Part shown: positions 18,971-29,980 of the stretch, in pieces
Position numbering within the stretch: position 1 is the stretch's first letter
Layout of the letters: each line of letters opens with the position of its first letter
NCBI RefSeq assembly: GCF_022539665.2
Contig: NC_081339.1
Location: forward strand, 9,545,367 to 9,609,366
Direction: 5' to 3'
Source of the DNA: Daphnia carinata
Lineage: Eukaryota; Arthropoda; Branchiopoda; Diplostraca; Daphniidae
DNA: 64,000 nt
The notes under the pieces: generated by a model
The model's input: only the letters and a program-made list of their open reading frames with translations
What the model was told of the DNA's origin: nothing
The model's database searches: none
Program-made: the position numbers and the translations under genes

Positions 18971-19171
18971 TGTAAAGTTTCAAACCTCGTGTATTGCAGT
19001 GGATTGTCGTAACAAGTCCGAATTACATGTTACAATCATGCAGTATTTATACTACTAACACACATACAAAATGAAGGTAAAATGGGAGGGGACACGTTCA
19101 CTTTCACTTGTGAAACGCTTGAGGGATGTTGAGGGTGTGGCTGTCTTCGGATAGCCTGTGGGCTCGTTACA
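18971..19171 (-). repeat. 5' LTR of element 1
   Basis: 201 bp, identical by eye to 5567-5767. The TATA-like TATAAATA (plus-strand 19044-19051) would drive the genomic RNA on the minus strand. Confidence 0.93.
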
Positions 19172-19241
19172 GCGTCAAGACTCGCGAACGCAAGTGCTGC
19201 GTATACGGATTGGGTGGTGATGATCCAGTGTAGGCGAAGAA

Positions 19242-19961
19242 ATGGGCTGCCTCTACAGCAATCTCGTGAAGTACAAATGGGCTTACAACGCTGTTCGCCG
19301 TCACGACGCAGAACTGCTGGAGGTAATCCGTTCCTATTGAAAATACCGACGTTAACGTCTTGTATTTTTTGCAAAGAAATTTTTCAATGAAATATAATTA
19401 CCAATTTTTTTGGCGACAGAGAGGAGCCATTTACATCTTCACCGTAGGGCGGTTTACGCGGATAGCGAGCCTGCGTATGGTCGTGTTATTCGTCCCTTGG
19501 ACAACGGAGATGGACCTGGAGGAGGATTTGGAGGCGCCAATATCGCTCCAATCGGCATAGGGCACGTAAAACTGAAGGAAAGTACAGCAGACCTGGGGCA
19601 CATTTTGGCGTCTACTTTTAGTTCAACTTTTGTAGTGAAATTGTATTTTTGCTTCAACTGCCCGGTAGATGGTTCAACTAGGCGACCGTTTTGGCGACAA
19701 CGCCAGTGGGAGGTTCAACTGAAACAGTTGAGCTTTTTCAACGGTGGTCCAGACCACCGTTGACCTTTAACTGAACTGCCACTCCTCCCCTTTCTCAACT
19801 GTAGCGATGAACTTCCATTTTGGCGTCAACTTTGACGAAAAGTTGAACTAAAAAGGTTCAACAAAAGGTTGACGCCAAAATGCGTCCCTGGTATAGGAGG
19901 AGCATACGAAAACGTCGCATTCGGAGTGGCGCCAGCAGCTCCATCTGCCGCCAAAAATTGA
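19242..19961 (+). pseudogene. Small unrecognised host gene broken by a MITE
   Basis: Exon 1 (19242-19322) opens with an ATG and encodes 27 residues starting MGC, a possible myristoylation signal, ending in a GTAATC donor. A ~99-bp intron follows. With an acceptor at 19420-19421 the second exon continues in frame through a Gly-rich stretch (GPGGGFGG) up to the MITE at 19596. Beyond the MITE a frame ending ...APAAPSAAKN and TGA (19959-19961) looks like the original C terminus, though the frame on the two sides is not simply continuous. Element 1 inserted about 70 bp upstream of the ATG. The family is not recognised. An alternative acceptor at 19418-19419 would put the second exon in a different frame that ends earlier. 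Confidence 0.4.
19596..19887. mobile_element. MITE with GGGCRCATTTTGGCGTC termini
   Basis: The left end (GGGCACATTTTGGCGTC) and the reverse complement of the right end (GGGACGCATTTTGGCGTC) are inverted repeats. The arms continue with TTTAGTTCAAC-type blocks. The internal sequence matches the copy in env of element 1. A 3-bp CTG on each side may be the target duplication, which is weak support. It carries no ORF of its own and interrupts the small host gene above. Confidence 0.7.
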
Positions 19962-19969
19962 AAGGAACG

Positions 19970-21807
19970 CCTGAAATCTGAGCAGGTGGATTAGGTCCAG
20001 GAGCGGTACCAGGAAGAAAACTGTAAGCTAACGGAAAGGGAACAATAGATGTCATAGCATATTGCAACGGAACACCGACGCCGGCCATATTGGCTTGAGG
20101 CTGCTGCATGGAACACTGTGGCACATGGAACGGCATTGGTGGTGGCGGTTGCTCGATGCTGGGTAAAACCCGAGCACCTCTACGGCCACTAGGCATACGC
20201 TGCTCGTACAATACAACTCGTGCCAGCAACGGGCTACGCCGGAAAGAACTTCTGGATAAACTCCACCTCCTTTAGCCGCGCTCTCGACGGCCAGGCACGC
20301 ACGTTCCAGCATTTCGCTACTCTGTTCTTTGCATTGCAGTATAGCTGGCTGAATTTCATTGGGATTCAATGCGTGCGCATGTGGCAAGCAGGAAGGGCTA
20401 GTTCTGCTGCTGGTCGGACCATATTCGCCTCGTGACCACGAGACGCTTGATCGGCTATAATTGCCACTTCCGGAGAGGTTAAATGTCCTTCCCAGGTACT
20501 AATCAAGAACCAGAGGGCTTGCCAACCAATCTCCATAGCTTGATCTGGTTTGAAAATAAAATATTGAACCATATAATTTGATGAAATGTTTTTTTAAGAC
20601 ATTTAAATAATACCTGTAATCCAAGAGAGATGAGATGAATAATTGCGGCTCAACCATTTGGCACTGACGCAATTTTGGAGACCCAAAGCGTAGAGGCCAA
20701 TCTGAAACGTGCACATCTGCAATGCCCTGATGGGACTGCGTGGATTTTGCGAATTGATGGGCTGGGTAAACGCCGGCTCAAACGCTTCGACGGCTGGATT
20801 GCCTTCATTTTCGCAGAAACCTTCGCTGCTAACGCTACTTCTATTTGCCCGCTTGATCTATTTCTCTTTCTGGCCGGACAAGAGGTGATGCAGGGTGAAA
20901 TCCGCCAATCCTTTCCCTTTCGTGACGTACGTCGTCCATAGCCTGGGCATAATCGCCTTGCACTACCGCTCGTCTTTGGAGCATGTGGACGGGTAGGTCA
21001 TTGGTGATGACGGCCGATATCAAAGAGACCATGAGCCTCTGTGTGTCGAAAGCAGGTAAAAGGACAATGGTAAAGACGGTGGCCTTGAGTGTAGGTGACA
21101 CGGGAATGGAGTAATCGTCCCAGCTAAGATAGCAAGCTTCAACTGAAGGTTTGAATCCAGTAAACACCTTAACTTCTGCTTTAAATGATTGGCTAGTACG
21201 ACAAGGTGTGGACGGTCCGGAACCATTTCCACCAGCAACATGGGGGTGCGCCATGAGTGGCACTGACTGTTAACCTTTTGCTTTTCGTGACCTTGTCAAG
21301 GACTTTGACATGCCATTCGCTGAAATGTTGACGAAGTAGATCGCGTTCTTCTCCAGAAAGGCCTGGATTGAGTGCAGCCAATCGCTAAAGGATAACCACT
21401 TCGTCACATAAAGAAGGGGAAGTGTGCTGAGAAGCTTGCGATTGGCTTCCCAGGTTGCTTGATTTGATACCGCTACCGTATCTAGCTGCACTTCCATTGT
21501 GTAATGCCACCTTGGTGTTAAACCACCAGACCATAATCTAAAATATAAAAAAAGATGAATTTAACAAACACTTTGTACCTATTGCTGTTAATTGTTTATC
21601 ACTACCTGTTCACACGACATAGTCTCTTCGATTAAAACTTCCAAACGTGAAACGGCATTGCGGTCATGGCGTTTGAACATTTCTCGCGGACGATGGAAAG
21701 CAAGTTCCACGTGCCTTCCGGCTCCCGACCCCTTAATGGGCGCAACAGGCTGCTCCATTCAGCCGCAGCGAGGGGTGCGGTCGAGCTCAAGTAATTTACA
21801 TCACTGA
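19970..21807 (-). pseudogene. ZSWIM8-like gene, C-terminal remnant
   Basis: Several minus-strand frames together match the C-terminal half of the ZSWIM8 family (zinc-finger SWIM protein, Cullin-RING substrate receptor in target-directed microRNA decay). In order: about 21800-21608 carries EGTWNLLSIVRE and then MFKRHDRNAV after a 2-nt shift, ending in a GTAGTG donor; 21540-21190 contains LAALNPGLSGEERDLLRQHF; about 20790-20615 contains QIGLYALGLQNCVSAKWLSR; 20560-20220 contains HALNPNEIQPAILQCKEQ and AKGGGVYPEVL; the tail to about 19970 is Pro/Gln-rich. Frameshifts separate these parts and in-frame stops occur, so it is a broken copy. Its SWIM zinc finger is absent from the window. Confidence 0.7.
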
Positions 21808-22239
21808 TGTATGAAAACTAGACCGTTAGTTTCTTATAAAACTCTACTTTAAAAAAAACGGCGTCAAATTTTATTACCTGAATACCGTCGGTGACGGTAC
21901 CGCAAAATTTAATCAGGATTTTCCGAATATTCTCTTGAAGTGTATTTTCACCGAGGCACCATGACGTCTGTTCACTAGCTTAACTTTATCACCTATAAAA
22001 ATTAAAACTCCGAGAAGACCCATGGTCGGAGCAATTGGAACACCTTGTTCCAATTGCGACCCTTCCATATGCGCGTCTCCGTATGTAGTCTGGCAAACGG
22101 TGTTCTACGCAGCGTATTAGCAGAGCTCTTTTTCAATTATTGTTTATTTTTGTCCATGTTTTATTTCGTCTGCAATGTTTTGGGTGGCAATTTTAAAAAT
22201 TAAATTAAGGACATTAACAACAATTATGATGTAAGGCAG

Positions 22240-24607
22240 ACGCACCCGCAATCGGATCAGAGCCTCCCAACCACGTCTTCCAAGACCCATCGAGTTTTTT
22301 CTATGCGTGTAGCAAGAATTTCTATGTCTATGAAGGCCATCACAGGCCTATGATCGCTGTTTTAGTTCTGCACGACCGTAACAGGCAGTTCATCCTGGGT
22401 TTTTGACCATGATCACGTCGGTTGCGTAATAGTACACGATCTATCCATGCCGGGGTGTCATAATCGCGAGAGAAAGGATCGTATTTGTACGTTGGCGAAA
22501 GCTGAATTCACATTCAACGTAATTCACGAATGCCTTCCGCTTGTTAAATTTTTTTAAACGAAATCATGCTGCTCCACTTTCTTTCCATGAGGGAAAGAGA
22601 TGCGTCGCGTGATCTCTGCGTAGTCAGTATTGCGCTCAACCGACTGAGATTGGCCACCGGCAAAGTGGCTGCAGACAAAACACAACGAAGTGTTGCGCAA
22701 CAAAAAGCGGATAGGTACGACACTTTTATCTCCCATCAACCGACTGAGATTGGCCACCGGCAAAGTGGCTGCAGACAAAACACAACGAAGTGTTGCGCAA
22801 CAAAAAGCGGATAGGTACGACACTTTTATCTCCCATCACACCACCAAGGTCGGTTTTGACTGAATCGGTGGCCACGTCTCGCACGTCAGCCGCTAATTCG
22901 TATTGAATAAAAACGTAGCGACATAACGCCAACAAGGTTAACATAGGTCAATAACGCGAATGAGCGATCCCGTGAAAGCACCTTGAACGAAATCATTCAC
23001 ACATTAATGAATGTCTAATTGGTTGATTTCATGTGAACTAAAACCTTTTGTACTCAGTTGCCCAGGCTTTTGCGTTCTCACTGCTCGCTGCCATATCTAA
23101 GCCGATGAATGTCTGCGCACTATTTACAAGCTTGTAACAATATTCAAAATATCGCGTCACGTTAAAATTACCGTTCAAATTTGTAATTTTTACCAGTTTG
23201 TTCGCTCAAAACAGTCGAGGCAGTTGGTTCGGATAACTCCTTTTTGTTGAGATACAACTTGCTGATTTTTGAGTAAGAAGAAGGAATGGCTCTCAAAGAT
23301 AGGCTGCAGGCTTTGTTTCAATTTTGCAATATTCTGGAGGTTACCACCTCTGGATTCTTGGTGACAGTCGAACATGATGTGAGGCATCGACTCATAATAG
23401 CGTTTCTGGTCAGCTTGGAAGAATTGACTAAGTGAAGTTTTCCCTTCTTTAGCACCAACCATGTTGAGACCGAGTAGATTCACGATAGCTGTGTCATGAT
23501 AACGCTCTTGCATGAGCTTCAAATGGCGTTCTAGAGCTGGTGACGAGGCTTCGGGACCGCGTGAGAATCTGAATTTGTGCGACCGTACTTGAACTCCTGG
23601 TTTCTCCCAGAAAAGAGGGACAGAGCCACGTGTTTGAAGAAAAGGCGACGCATCACCTTGATCGCCATAGATTAGCTGTTCCGTTTCGACGAAATTTGTA
23701 ACATGGCCTTCATCGTTGACGCCACGTACAGTACATTGAATCGTGCACCGGCCCGCTTGCAACTAAGACGGGAGATGATAGCTGCCTTAAACTGACAATG
23801 ACCAGCATAAACAGGTCAGATTTCAACACTGCCACACGTATAACTCGTAACAGCCAGTGAGAACACTCAATTCCATAGTGTTGCAATGGTAAGTGCAAAA
23901 GCCTGTCAATTTTAAGAGGATCATTTTTTAAATTATAAATGCACAGTGAACCAGCCTATAGGGAATATCTACCTATTCTAGAAGAATCTGTTGTCTGTTC
24001 CACGATTCTGCTGGAGCTTTTGGGTGCATAATGTAGCATCAATTGGGTAGTCATCAGATGACCAGAGGAAATACAATGTTCCAGAGTTAAACAGCTTCCA
24101 AAGCTCAGGCACTCTTTCTTCTTCTAATGTCTGTGGTCCTTTTAAGGGTATAAAGCTTGTTTGATTGATTCGAAACACTTCTGATTCCCCCATTTTTCCA
24201 ACAGAAACACAACCTGTAACCATGACTAGGTATATTGCAAGGACCCATCTCCGAAATAGATTGAAGTATCAAAGTTGAAAATTATTTTCAATTTTTATTC
24301 TAGTTCATTTGAAAAACCTGTATTAACTATAAATAGTTCACCAAGACATCCATATGTGTCATAAAGTTTTGTATACAACTTTTTTATTACGTCAACCTCA
24401 GCAGGACCTGGCAACTATTTAGCAGTTATATGCAATTTTATTGGTTTGTTTGTTAGCTTTTTTGTGAAAACAATTAGTTTTATTACCCAAAGCAGCAATA
24501 ACTAAAGATTCAAAGAGAAGAACTTCGTCTCGGTTTCGTTGTTCAAGCAAAACACTGTACAGTCCCTGCCCATTAATTTTATGCCAAATCTTGTAACTTT
24601 TTCCCAT
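22240..24607 (-). pseudogene. Synaptojanin-like phosphoinositide phosphatase, broken copy
   Basis: Exons on the minus strand follow the order of synaptojanin. The SAC domain begins at the ATG of 24607 (YSVLLEQRNRDEVLLFES), continues at about 24415-24310 and 24235-23978 (MVTGCVSVGKMGESEVFRI), and reaches the catalytic CX5R motif in RTNCLDCFERTN near 23195. The 5-phosphatase domain is at 22960-22555 (SLCFVCSHFAGGQSQSVERN) and 22520-22250 ([17 protein letters not shown]). Lesions include an in-frame TGA near 23815, a 5-bp tandem duplication (TGTACTGTAC) near 23735, a 100-bp tandem duplication in the 5-phosphatase, and loss of the segment that normally carries the GDFNYR motif. Synaptojanin removes phosphates from PIP2 in clathrin uncoating; this copy cannot encode that enzyme. 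Confidence 0.75.
22637..22836. repeat. 100-bp tandem duplication in the synaptojanin-like copy
   Basis: The unit starting CCGACTGAGATTGGCCACCG occurs twice head to tail with period 100. The two copies look identical. Since 100 is not a multiple of three it shifts the 5-phosphatase frame. Confidence 0.9.
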
Positions 24608-25337
24608 AGCCAGTTTCGTGATCTAAATTTCAAAACACTCGCCGGTGGATTGTACTTAGAATGTCATTAGCTGATATACGACTTCGAATCAGTTAGCACG
24701 TCAGGTGTGATTCCTTCTGCCAAAATCAGTTGAAATCAGCTGTGGTAGTCGAAATGGTACCGTGTTTATCGTGTATACTTGGAACGTTGAACGCTATGGC
24801 GAGGAAATCACCGTGGAAATCGAGGCGCCATCAATTGTGGAAACCACCACCGGAAGGGTTTTCGCGGAACAAATTTGGTGAAATCGTGGAATATTTTATC
24901 ATACGAATAAGATGAAGATGAAGAGCAAGAAGGTGGGGCTCCCATCAGTTATCTTATAATGATAAAAAGATACAATTAGACAATTTCAAAACTATTTGTA
25001 TTTTTTAAATCAAAATGAAAATTCAAACAAAGTTCATTAAACGATTTCTCACGAAATTCATTTATTGACACTAAAAACGAATCACTGTTCGGGACTCCCG
25101 CAACTTCTTGCAAACGCAGTTTTCGTGCAGAAAGACACGTATAAAGCACTTGTGTGTGCCTCTGCTTATTGGAGCCGTGGTGGCCATCTCGTGATCCAGT
25201 TGTGAGTCGCGGTTCACAACGCATTGCGTCACCGTTACGGTTCGCGTGAGTTGAGTTTCCCCCTGCTACGCCATATGAGGTGTCATCGGCATGCATCTGA
25301 AACAAACTCATGTAATAAGGTGCTAGGCAATATTGAG
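24608..25337. other. Intergenic with weak coding-like segments
   Basis: A minus-strand stretch at about 25140-25311 starts MSLFQ and gives a Gly/Asn/His-rich open segment, and a plus-strand frame at 24730-24915 is open. Neither shows a recognisable motif. They are recorded as weak possibilities only. Confidence 0.3.
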
Positions 25338-25382
25338 ATGTCTAATCATCACGATATGCCTTCAAACGGTGAAGAAACAAGT
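25338..25382. repeat. Direct repeat, copy A
   Basis: About 45 bases beginning ATGTCTAATCATCACGATAT recur at 26226-26270 with one or two changes. The sequence TGCTAGGCAAT occurs just before both copies, so a longer duplicated segment is likely. Confidence 0.75.
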
Positions 25383-25864
25383 AAAAGGGCCTCTCCATGC
25401 GTTGAGATTGAGCATTGAGAACCTAACCGGATTTACACTTCTTCCATAACCGCCTTGACGAATAGTAAAGCTTGTTCAAAGTATCTGATGGCCTATAGAC
25501 TAGGCTTCTTTGGGAGGGATCATCAAGTTGATAGTATCAGCCTGGTGGTGTTGGTTGATTCTCCTGTTAGAAGAAATCTACCCTAGTGGTAATGAAGTTC
25601 ATCTACCTAAACTAAGTCACAGATGCTTTGGATGCGGGGCTTTAGTAGTTACCTAACGTAGCCTGTTGAAGTCAAGGAGCACTTTTTACCACTATGAATA
25701 CAGGGCCTCCCGTTAGAAACCCGTGCAAGTTCAGAGACGGGAAACCCTGTATTTTAGGACCCTGCTTTAGATTAGGCGAAAGGCTATCCTATTGTGGAGT
25801 AAACAGAATAACAGTCGGTAAGTATTACGGCAATAAATAGGCAATAATGCTAGGCAATTAATAT

Positions 25865-26223
25865 TGTCACACTGGACTTTACTTTGTTAAATGAATTGTA
25901 TTGTACGTTAAGGAAAAATACAAGACATAGCAGAGATAAAGAATAACTATACTTTGTACTTAACTTGACGTGAAGAGAATTGTAGGGAAACTTTTAAGAG
26001 TTGAAGAACTGAACTAGGGTTAAAAATGTGGGGGCTTTTATACCGTCGTTAAGGATAAACGCCCCATCTCTAGGGTTACATAAATTCAGGGAATAACTAA
26101 GTGTTAACAGATGATTGGCGTGTCGCAACTTCTTTTCAAGAGAAGCTGCATTGTACGCCATTGGATCGTTGGTTATCACGTCATTCGCAGAAATGACAAC
26201 CATATCGCTTTTCCTTCGCGACA
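25865..26223 (-). repeat. Solo LTR related to elements 2 and 3
   Basis: A 359-bp stretch starts TGTCACACTGGACTTTAC and ends CGCGACA, and aligns along its length with the LTR of element 3 (49211-49576), including the conserved block with ACCCTAGAGATGGGGCG on the element strand. It is flanked by ATAT on both sides (25861-25864, 26224-26227), so it is a solo LTR left by recombination between two LTRs. It sits inside copy B of the direct repeat. Confidence 0.9.
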
Positions 26224-26225
26224 AT

Positions 26226-26270
26226 ATGTCTAATCATCACGATATGCCTTCAAACGATGAAGAAACAAGT
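26226..26270. repeat. Direct repeat, copy B, split by the solo LTR
   Basis: It matches 25338-25382. The upstream half of this copy (TGCTAGGCAAT, about 25848) is separated from it by the solo LTR. Confidence 0.75.
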
Positions 26271-26519
26271 AGTAAGCTCATAGAGGGGAAACCCTGTACT
26301 GGGTGACGAGTAGCAATAAACGGGTTAGAATTATACTAGCGAGGCTATAATACCAACGTGTGCTACGAGACACCCGTATCGTTAAGACATCGGCTAAGGA
26401 CTAGTGTACACGTTAGATATGAAGTGTATTAGATAAATTTTAGGCGTAGTTAATTTTTTTGAAAGTAAGCTAACTGCAAATGGCCTTTAAGTTTGACAGT
26501 AATCCATCTTTTTTGTTTT

Positions 26520-26744
26520 GCCTTTGCGCTCACAACGGTGAGAGCAAAGGCTAGGCCGGCAGCAGTGCGTCGAGGACCTCCGCCTACGGTGCTGGTGTCC
26601 TTGCTTTTATGAGAAAGGAAATGTGGATGGCGCTTGTGCGGATGAATAAGGCAGGTAAGTAAGGAAAATGAAGGTATTAATTTTTCTACTTAAGGAAAGT
26701 AGAAAAATCTAATCTCCTCTTAACTTAAGGAAGGTGGAGGAGAT
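26520..26744. other. Cluster of three hairpin-forming inverted repeats
   Basis: Hairpin 1 (26520-26551): 14-bp stem GCCTTTGCGCTCAC with one mismatch and a 4-nt loop. Hairpin 2 (26680-26708): perfect 11-bp stem ATTTTTCTACT with loop TAAGGAA. Hairpin 3 (26712-26744): perfect 8-bp stem ATCTCCTC with a longer loop. Hairpins 2 and 3 share ACTTAAGGAA at the loop. No known RNA family was recognised. Confidence 0.45.
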
Positions 26745-28480
26745 ACGAGCTGACCAGATACGTGGACGATGATGCGCGTTAGCGGTGACATCCACCGCAA
26801 AGAAAGAGCGCGACGCCCGCCGCTGTTCCGGATGAATCGTTCACTACCGAACTGTCAGAGGTATTGCTAGTGGGGTATTTTAACGTTGCTACCAATCGGT
26901 AGGTAGGTAGCAATTTGTATTTCACTGCCCTCAGACTCTCAAAAAGAATTTTTTTAGAAATATAATACCACAGTGATTAAGTTGTTTATCAAACAATTTT
27001 TTATCACTTTTCCAGAGTGATTCTACTGTTTGGCGGATGCCTATTTTTTTTTTTTTTTACTTGTTTCAGTTTGGCTTCTAGCCCAGTTCGTTGAACGAAG
27101 CAGAAACAGGCGGATTTTCAAGAAACAAAAAATACCTTCCTTGAAAAGACGCATTGTTATGACGTGTCTCCACAAATTCCTTTCCCTTTGCATGTCGTAA
27201 CAATTTACAGCACTGTTAGATTAGGGCATAATCAAACATCTGAATTATCATCAGCTTATTGACCGGCTTTAATCTAAACGAATATTTTTTTCCATATCAT
27301 TGACAGGATTTAATGGATGAAAGCATGCTTCTAAATGTGACAGCAGTACAGAAATATGTCATCGATGTCGACGGTTTGTACGTACAAACAAAAATGAATA
27401 TTTTCATCACCAATGCTTCTTGAACTAATTTCCATGGTACACGACGATATTCTATAAAGATTTCGTTCTGTTAGGCTACCCTATTGGCATTTCCAGCGCA
27501 ACTCAAGTTCCAAGTTTGAATAAAATAGAAACATATGCGCATATAGAAGAAAAAACATTAGTTCATGCCACCATTAAGCATTTTTCATTACGAGATCCAG
27601 CATCGGATCGTATAGCGATAGAAATAAGAAAAAACAAAGGAAAAGCATTATTACGGGATGCTTTTTTTTAATGACCGTATGCCGTGTTACGGGATCCCTG
27701 ATATTACTTAGAAGTGCATTTGAATAATATTAATTATATTATTAATTGGATTTACGGAATATTTTTTAATAGTTGTAGCCCGCGTTACAGTACCGCACCA
27801 TACCGTTACGTTAATAATATGAGAGGTCCTCTCATATTATTTAGAAGTGCATTTGAATTAAAATTAATTTATTATTAATTAAAATCTTAAAATACTTTGA
27901 CCTCTAACTCAAGGTAAAAATCATATATTTTTAATTAAATTAAGTTATTACAAAAAACAACATAAAAAATAAGCCTTGGACCCCTTGAGTATAGTTATTT
28001 TCCAAAAAAAAACTACTTTAAAGTTATTTTAAGAAATTATGAAAATTAAGATTTATTAATTATTAATTAATTAAAATTAACTTTCAATTAGAATTAACAA
28101 TTAAGTTGAAAAAAAAGGACCAATCAATTAAAAATTTCATAGAAACATACTACTCAAGTGCCCCCTAGTGGCAACCGAAGTGTAGCTTTTAGATATAATG
28201 GCGTGATTGGTATACCTGTTCCATTCACGACCCGTAATTGCACCAGCTTCAGTTTCTATTATACTATTTTCGGCGTGTTAAAATTTATCTAGTATAAATG
28301 GGATTTTCTATAATAATAACACAGTAAGAAACGAATACACCTGATTTTTCATAATCGTCAATGTAGTTCACCGTGTTTTGCAAAATTTAACATTTAAGGT
28401 CAACGGACGCCATAACGAGCTGCAGCCTTTTTTCAGTGATGGTTGAACAGTATAAAAGATTCGATGAAACAACTTATGCT
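26745..28480. other. AT-rich intergenic region with one candidate exon
   Basis: Mostly AT-rich, with TTAATTAAT tracts at 27720-28110. A plausible terminal exon at 27308-27423 follows TTGACAG and reads open to a TGA, but it matches nothing I know. No other feature was found. Confidence 0.35.
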
Positions 28481-28484
28481 TGTA

Positions 28485-28526
28485 GATGTAAGTTAGATAT
28501 AAGTTAGATGTAAGTTAGATGTAAGA
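28485..28526. repeat. Short tandem repeat, AGTTAGATGTA unit
   Basis: About four imperfect copies of an 11-bp unit lie directly upstream of the possible SINE. Confidence 0.6.
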
Positions 28527-28539
28527 AAAGTAAAAAGTC

Positions 28540-28860
28540 AGGGTGGTGCAGTGGTTCGAGTGATAGGCGGCAACATGGGCCATGCAGCCTATCCCTTGTG
28601 ACTCCAAATCACGAACCAAGCACACGGTCATTCCTCCAATACTGTGACCGTACTTAGTGCTCATTGCATTCGAATCCGTTCGAATGCAATGTCCTGCCTT
28701 TTTCGTCAGCTTGGCCAAATAGGTGCACGGGCATGGCCTAGAGGGTAGTTCACGACGGCGCTCAATTATGGCTAATCTAAATATTTTTTTAACTTGTTCC
28801 AAGACCCTTCAAGTGTTAAGAAAAACTTAAAGCTGTTTAGTCTCAGTCTCAGTCCACCAT
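28540..28860 (+). mobile_element. Possible tRNA-derived SINE
   Basis: It opens GGGTGGTGCAGTGGTTCGAG, which fits an internal A box (TGGTGCAGTGG). A weak B-box-like stretch follows about 50 nt on (GACTCCAAATCAC). The body that follows has no coding potential and no clear poly(A) end was found. A family match elsewhere in the genome would be needed to confirm it. Confidence 0.35.
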
Positions 28861-29079
28861 AAATTTAGAACAAAAACGAGGAACCAAACGAGGTTATTTA
28901 CGTCGTCATTTTCGCGTTGCGCAGTTTACTCGAACCAAGTTACTATCCATTACGAGTCCACTTAAATCCCGCTCAGCACTGTTGTCACCACCGAATTTGC
29001 GGACGATATGGGAAATGCAATCGTATCCATCTGTAAATATACTGCTGTTTCGACCGACAATAACACTTCATTCACCATC

Positions 29080-29422
29080 TCTATTTTGCCCAGTGCAATA
29101 CAGCAGCGATAAAGCCTTCTACTTCTCGTCTCGTTTCCACACTTCTATTGCTGGCGCTGGTACAACAGATCGTGACGTGACACGTTTAACAGTCAGTCGT
29201 AGTGAGATTGACCTCGGTCATATCAAGAATGCATATCAAATAGTATGCGGAGAATCACTTAGTAGCGCAGTTTCGGTAAGTAAAAACGACCTATAAAATG
29301 TTTAAAAAAATTATGCTGTTCCTTAATATTATTGAATAACAATGCTTGTATTATTTCTTTTCTTATAACAGCGTGATACTTCTGGATCTTACCGCACTGC
29401 GTTGCTCGCATTGATTGAATAA
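29080..29422 (+). pseudogene. Annexin C-terminal repeat fragment
   Basis: The exon up to 29275 encodes a stretch typical of the fourth annexin repeat (SIAGAGTTDRDVTRLTVSRS, then EIDLGHIKNAYQ) and ends at a GTAAGT donor. After a 96-bp intron the last exon (29372-29422) reads RDTSGSYRTALLALIE and TAA, the normal annexin C terminus; an AATAAA overlaps the stop. Annexins bind acidic phospholipids through type II calcium sites. The GxGT loop is altered (GAGTTD fits, but the paired acidic residue context is only partly kept). Upstream exons with the other three repeats are missing, so this is a fragment, though its two exons are clean. Confidence 0.75.
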
Positions 29423-29599
29423 AAAATTTATACTGGCGGCCAGGACTTTAGTTTCTTCTTTATTTAACATCCACGGCCCTGTTTCAGCATTTCTATGGTT
29501 ATAGTTAATACAAAGGACCTTCGCTAGGGAACGAAATAAAGTTCTTCGAAATTCTTATTTTTGGTGAATTTTATTTCATCATCCTTGGTGAATCACTAC

Positions 29600-29980
29600 A
29601 ACTTACGCAAGCTTGAGGTACCACGCTGAAGCTCCAAATGGTACAATATTAAGGCTCCATGATACTATTCACCCGAAGTCGAATTTTTATAGGACGCTGA
29701 CCCGTCCGAACCGGACAAATCCTTTCCGGCTCCGTGCTATACTTCCACCTGTTATCCGTACTCTACTGCACTGAAGCAACTCTGTCTTACTCCGCAGAGA
29801 CAACATTCTACACTAATGATCCGACGTCCTAAAACGCTTACAGTTACTACATCAGTAATACACCGTCTTACTACTTCTAGTCCAGCTACAACATAACAAT
29901 AAATGCTGCACCAGCGTACTACGCCGAGGATTCAAAGTACTATTCGGCCTCTATTATTCGGAAGCACCCATGTAATAATG
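29600..29980 (+). pseudogene. Tyr-rich repeat remnant (cuticle-like)
   Basis: Degenerate codons for Tyr/Ser/Thr/Ala repeats are visible, for example APAYYAEDSKYYSA near 29910, interrupted by stops. Similar decayed repeats lie at 35100-35290 and 36600-36900. Such repeats are common in arthropod cuticle or secreted structural proteins. Confidence 0.4.

Larger units (their letters stand above)
5567..19171 (-). mobile_element. Element 1: complete Gypsy-type LTR element with env and ankyrin gene
   Basis: A 13,605-bp element on the minus strand is bounded by two 201-bp LTRs that appear identical by eye and flanked by the 4-bp duplication GCGT (5563-5566 and 19172-19175). LTRs begin TGT and end ACA. 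In element orientation the order is 5' LTR (18971-19171), primer-binding site, splice donor, gag, pol (-1 frame), env pieces, poly(A) tract, ankyrin ORF, polypurine tract, 3' LTR (5567-5767). The pol order (protease, RT, RNase H, integrase) defines Metaviridae. Identical LTRs mean a recent insertion. The size is large for the family because of the long coiled-coil Gag, the mucin-type env and the added ankyrin gene. Confidence 0.93.

Noticed and set aside
28515..28802. Minus-strand 95-codon frame at the possible SINE
   Set aside because: No motif, and it crosses the tRNA-like head; more likely non-coding.
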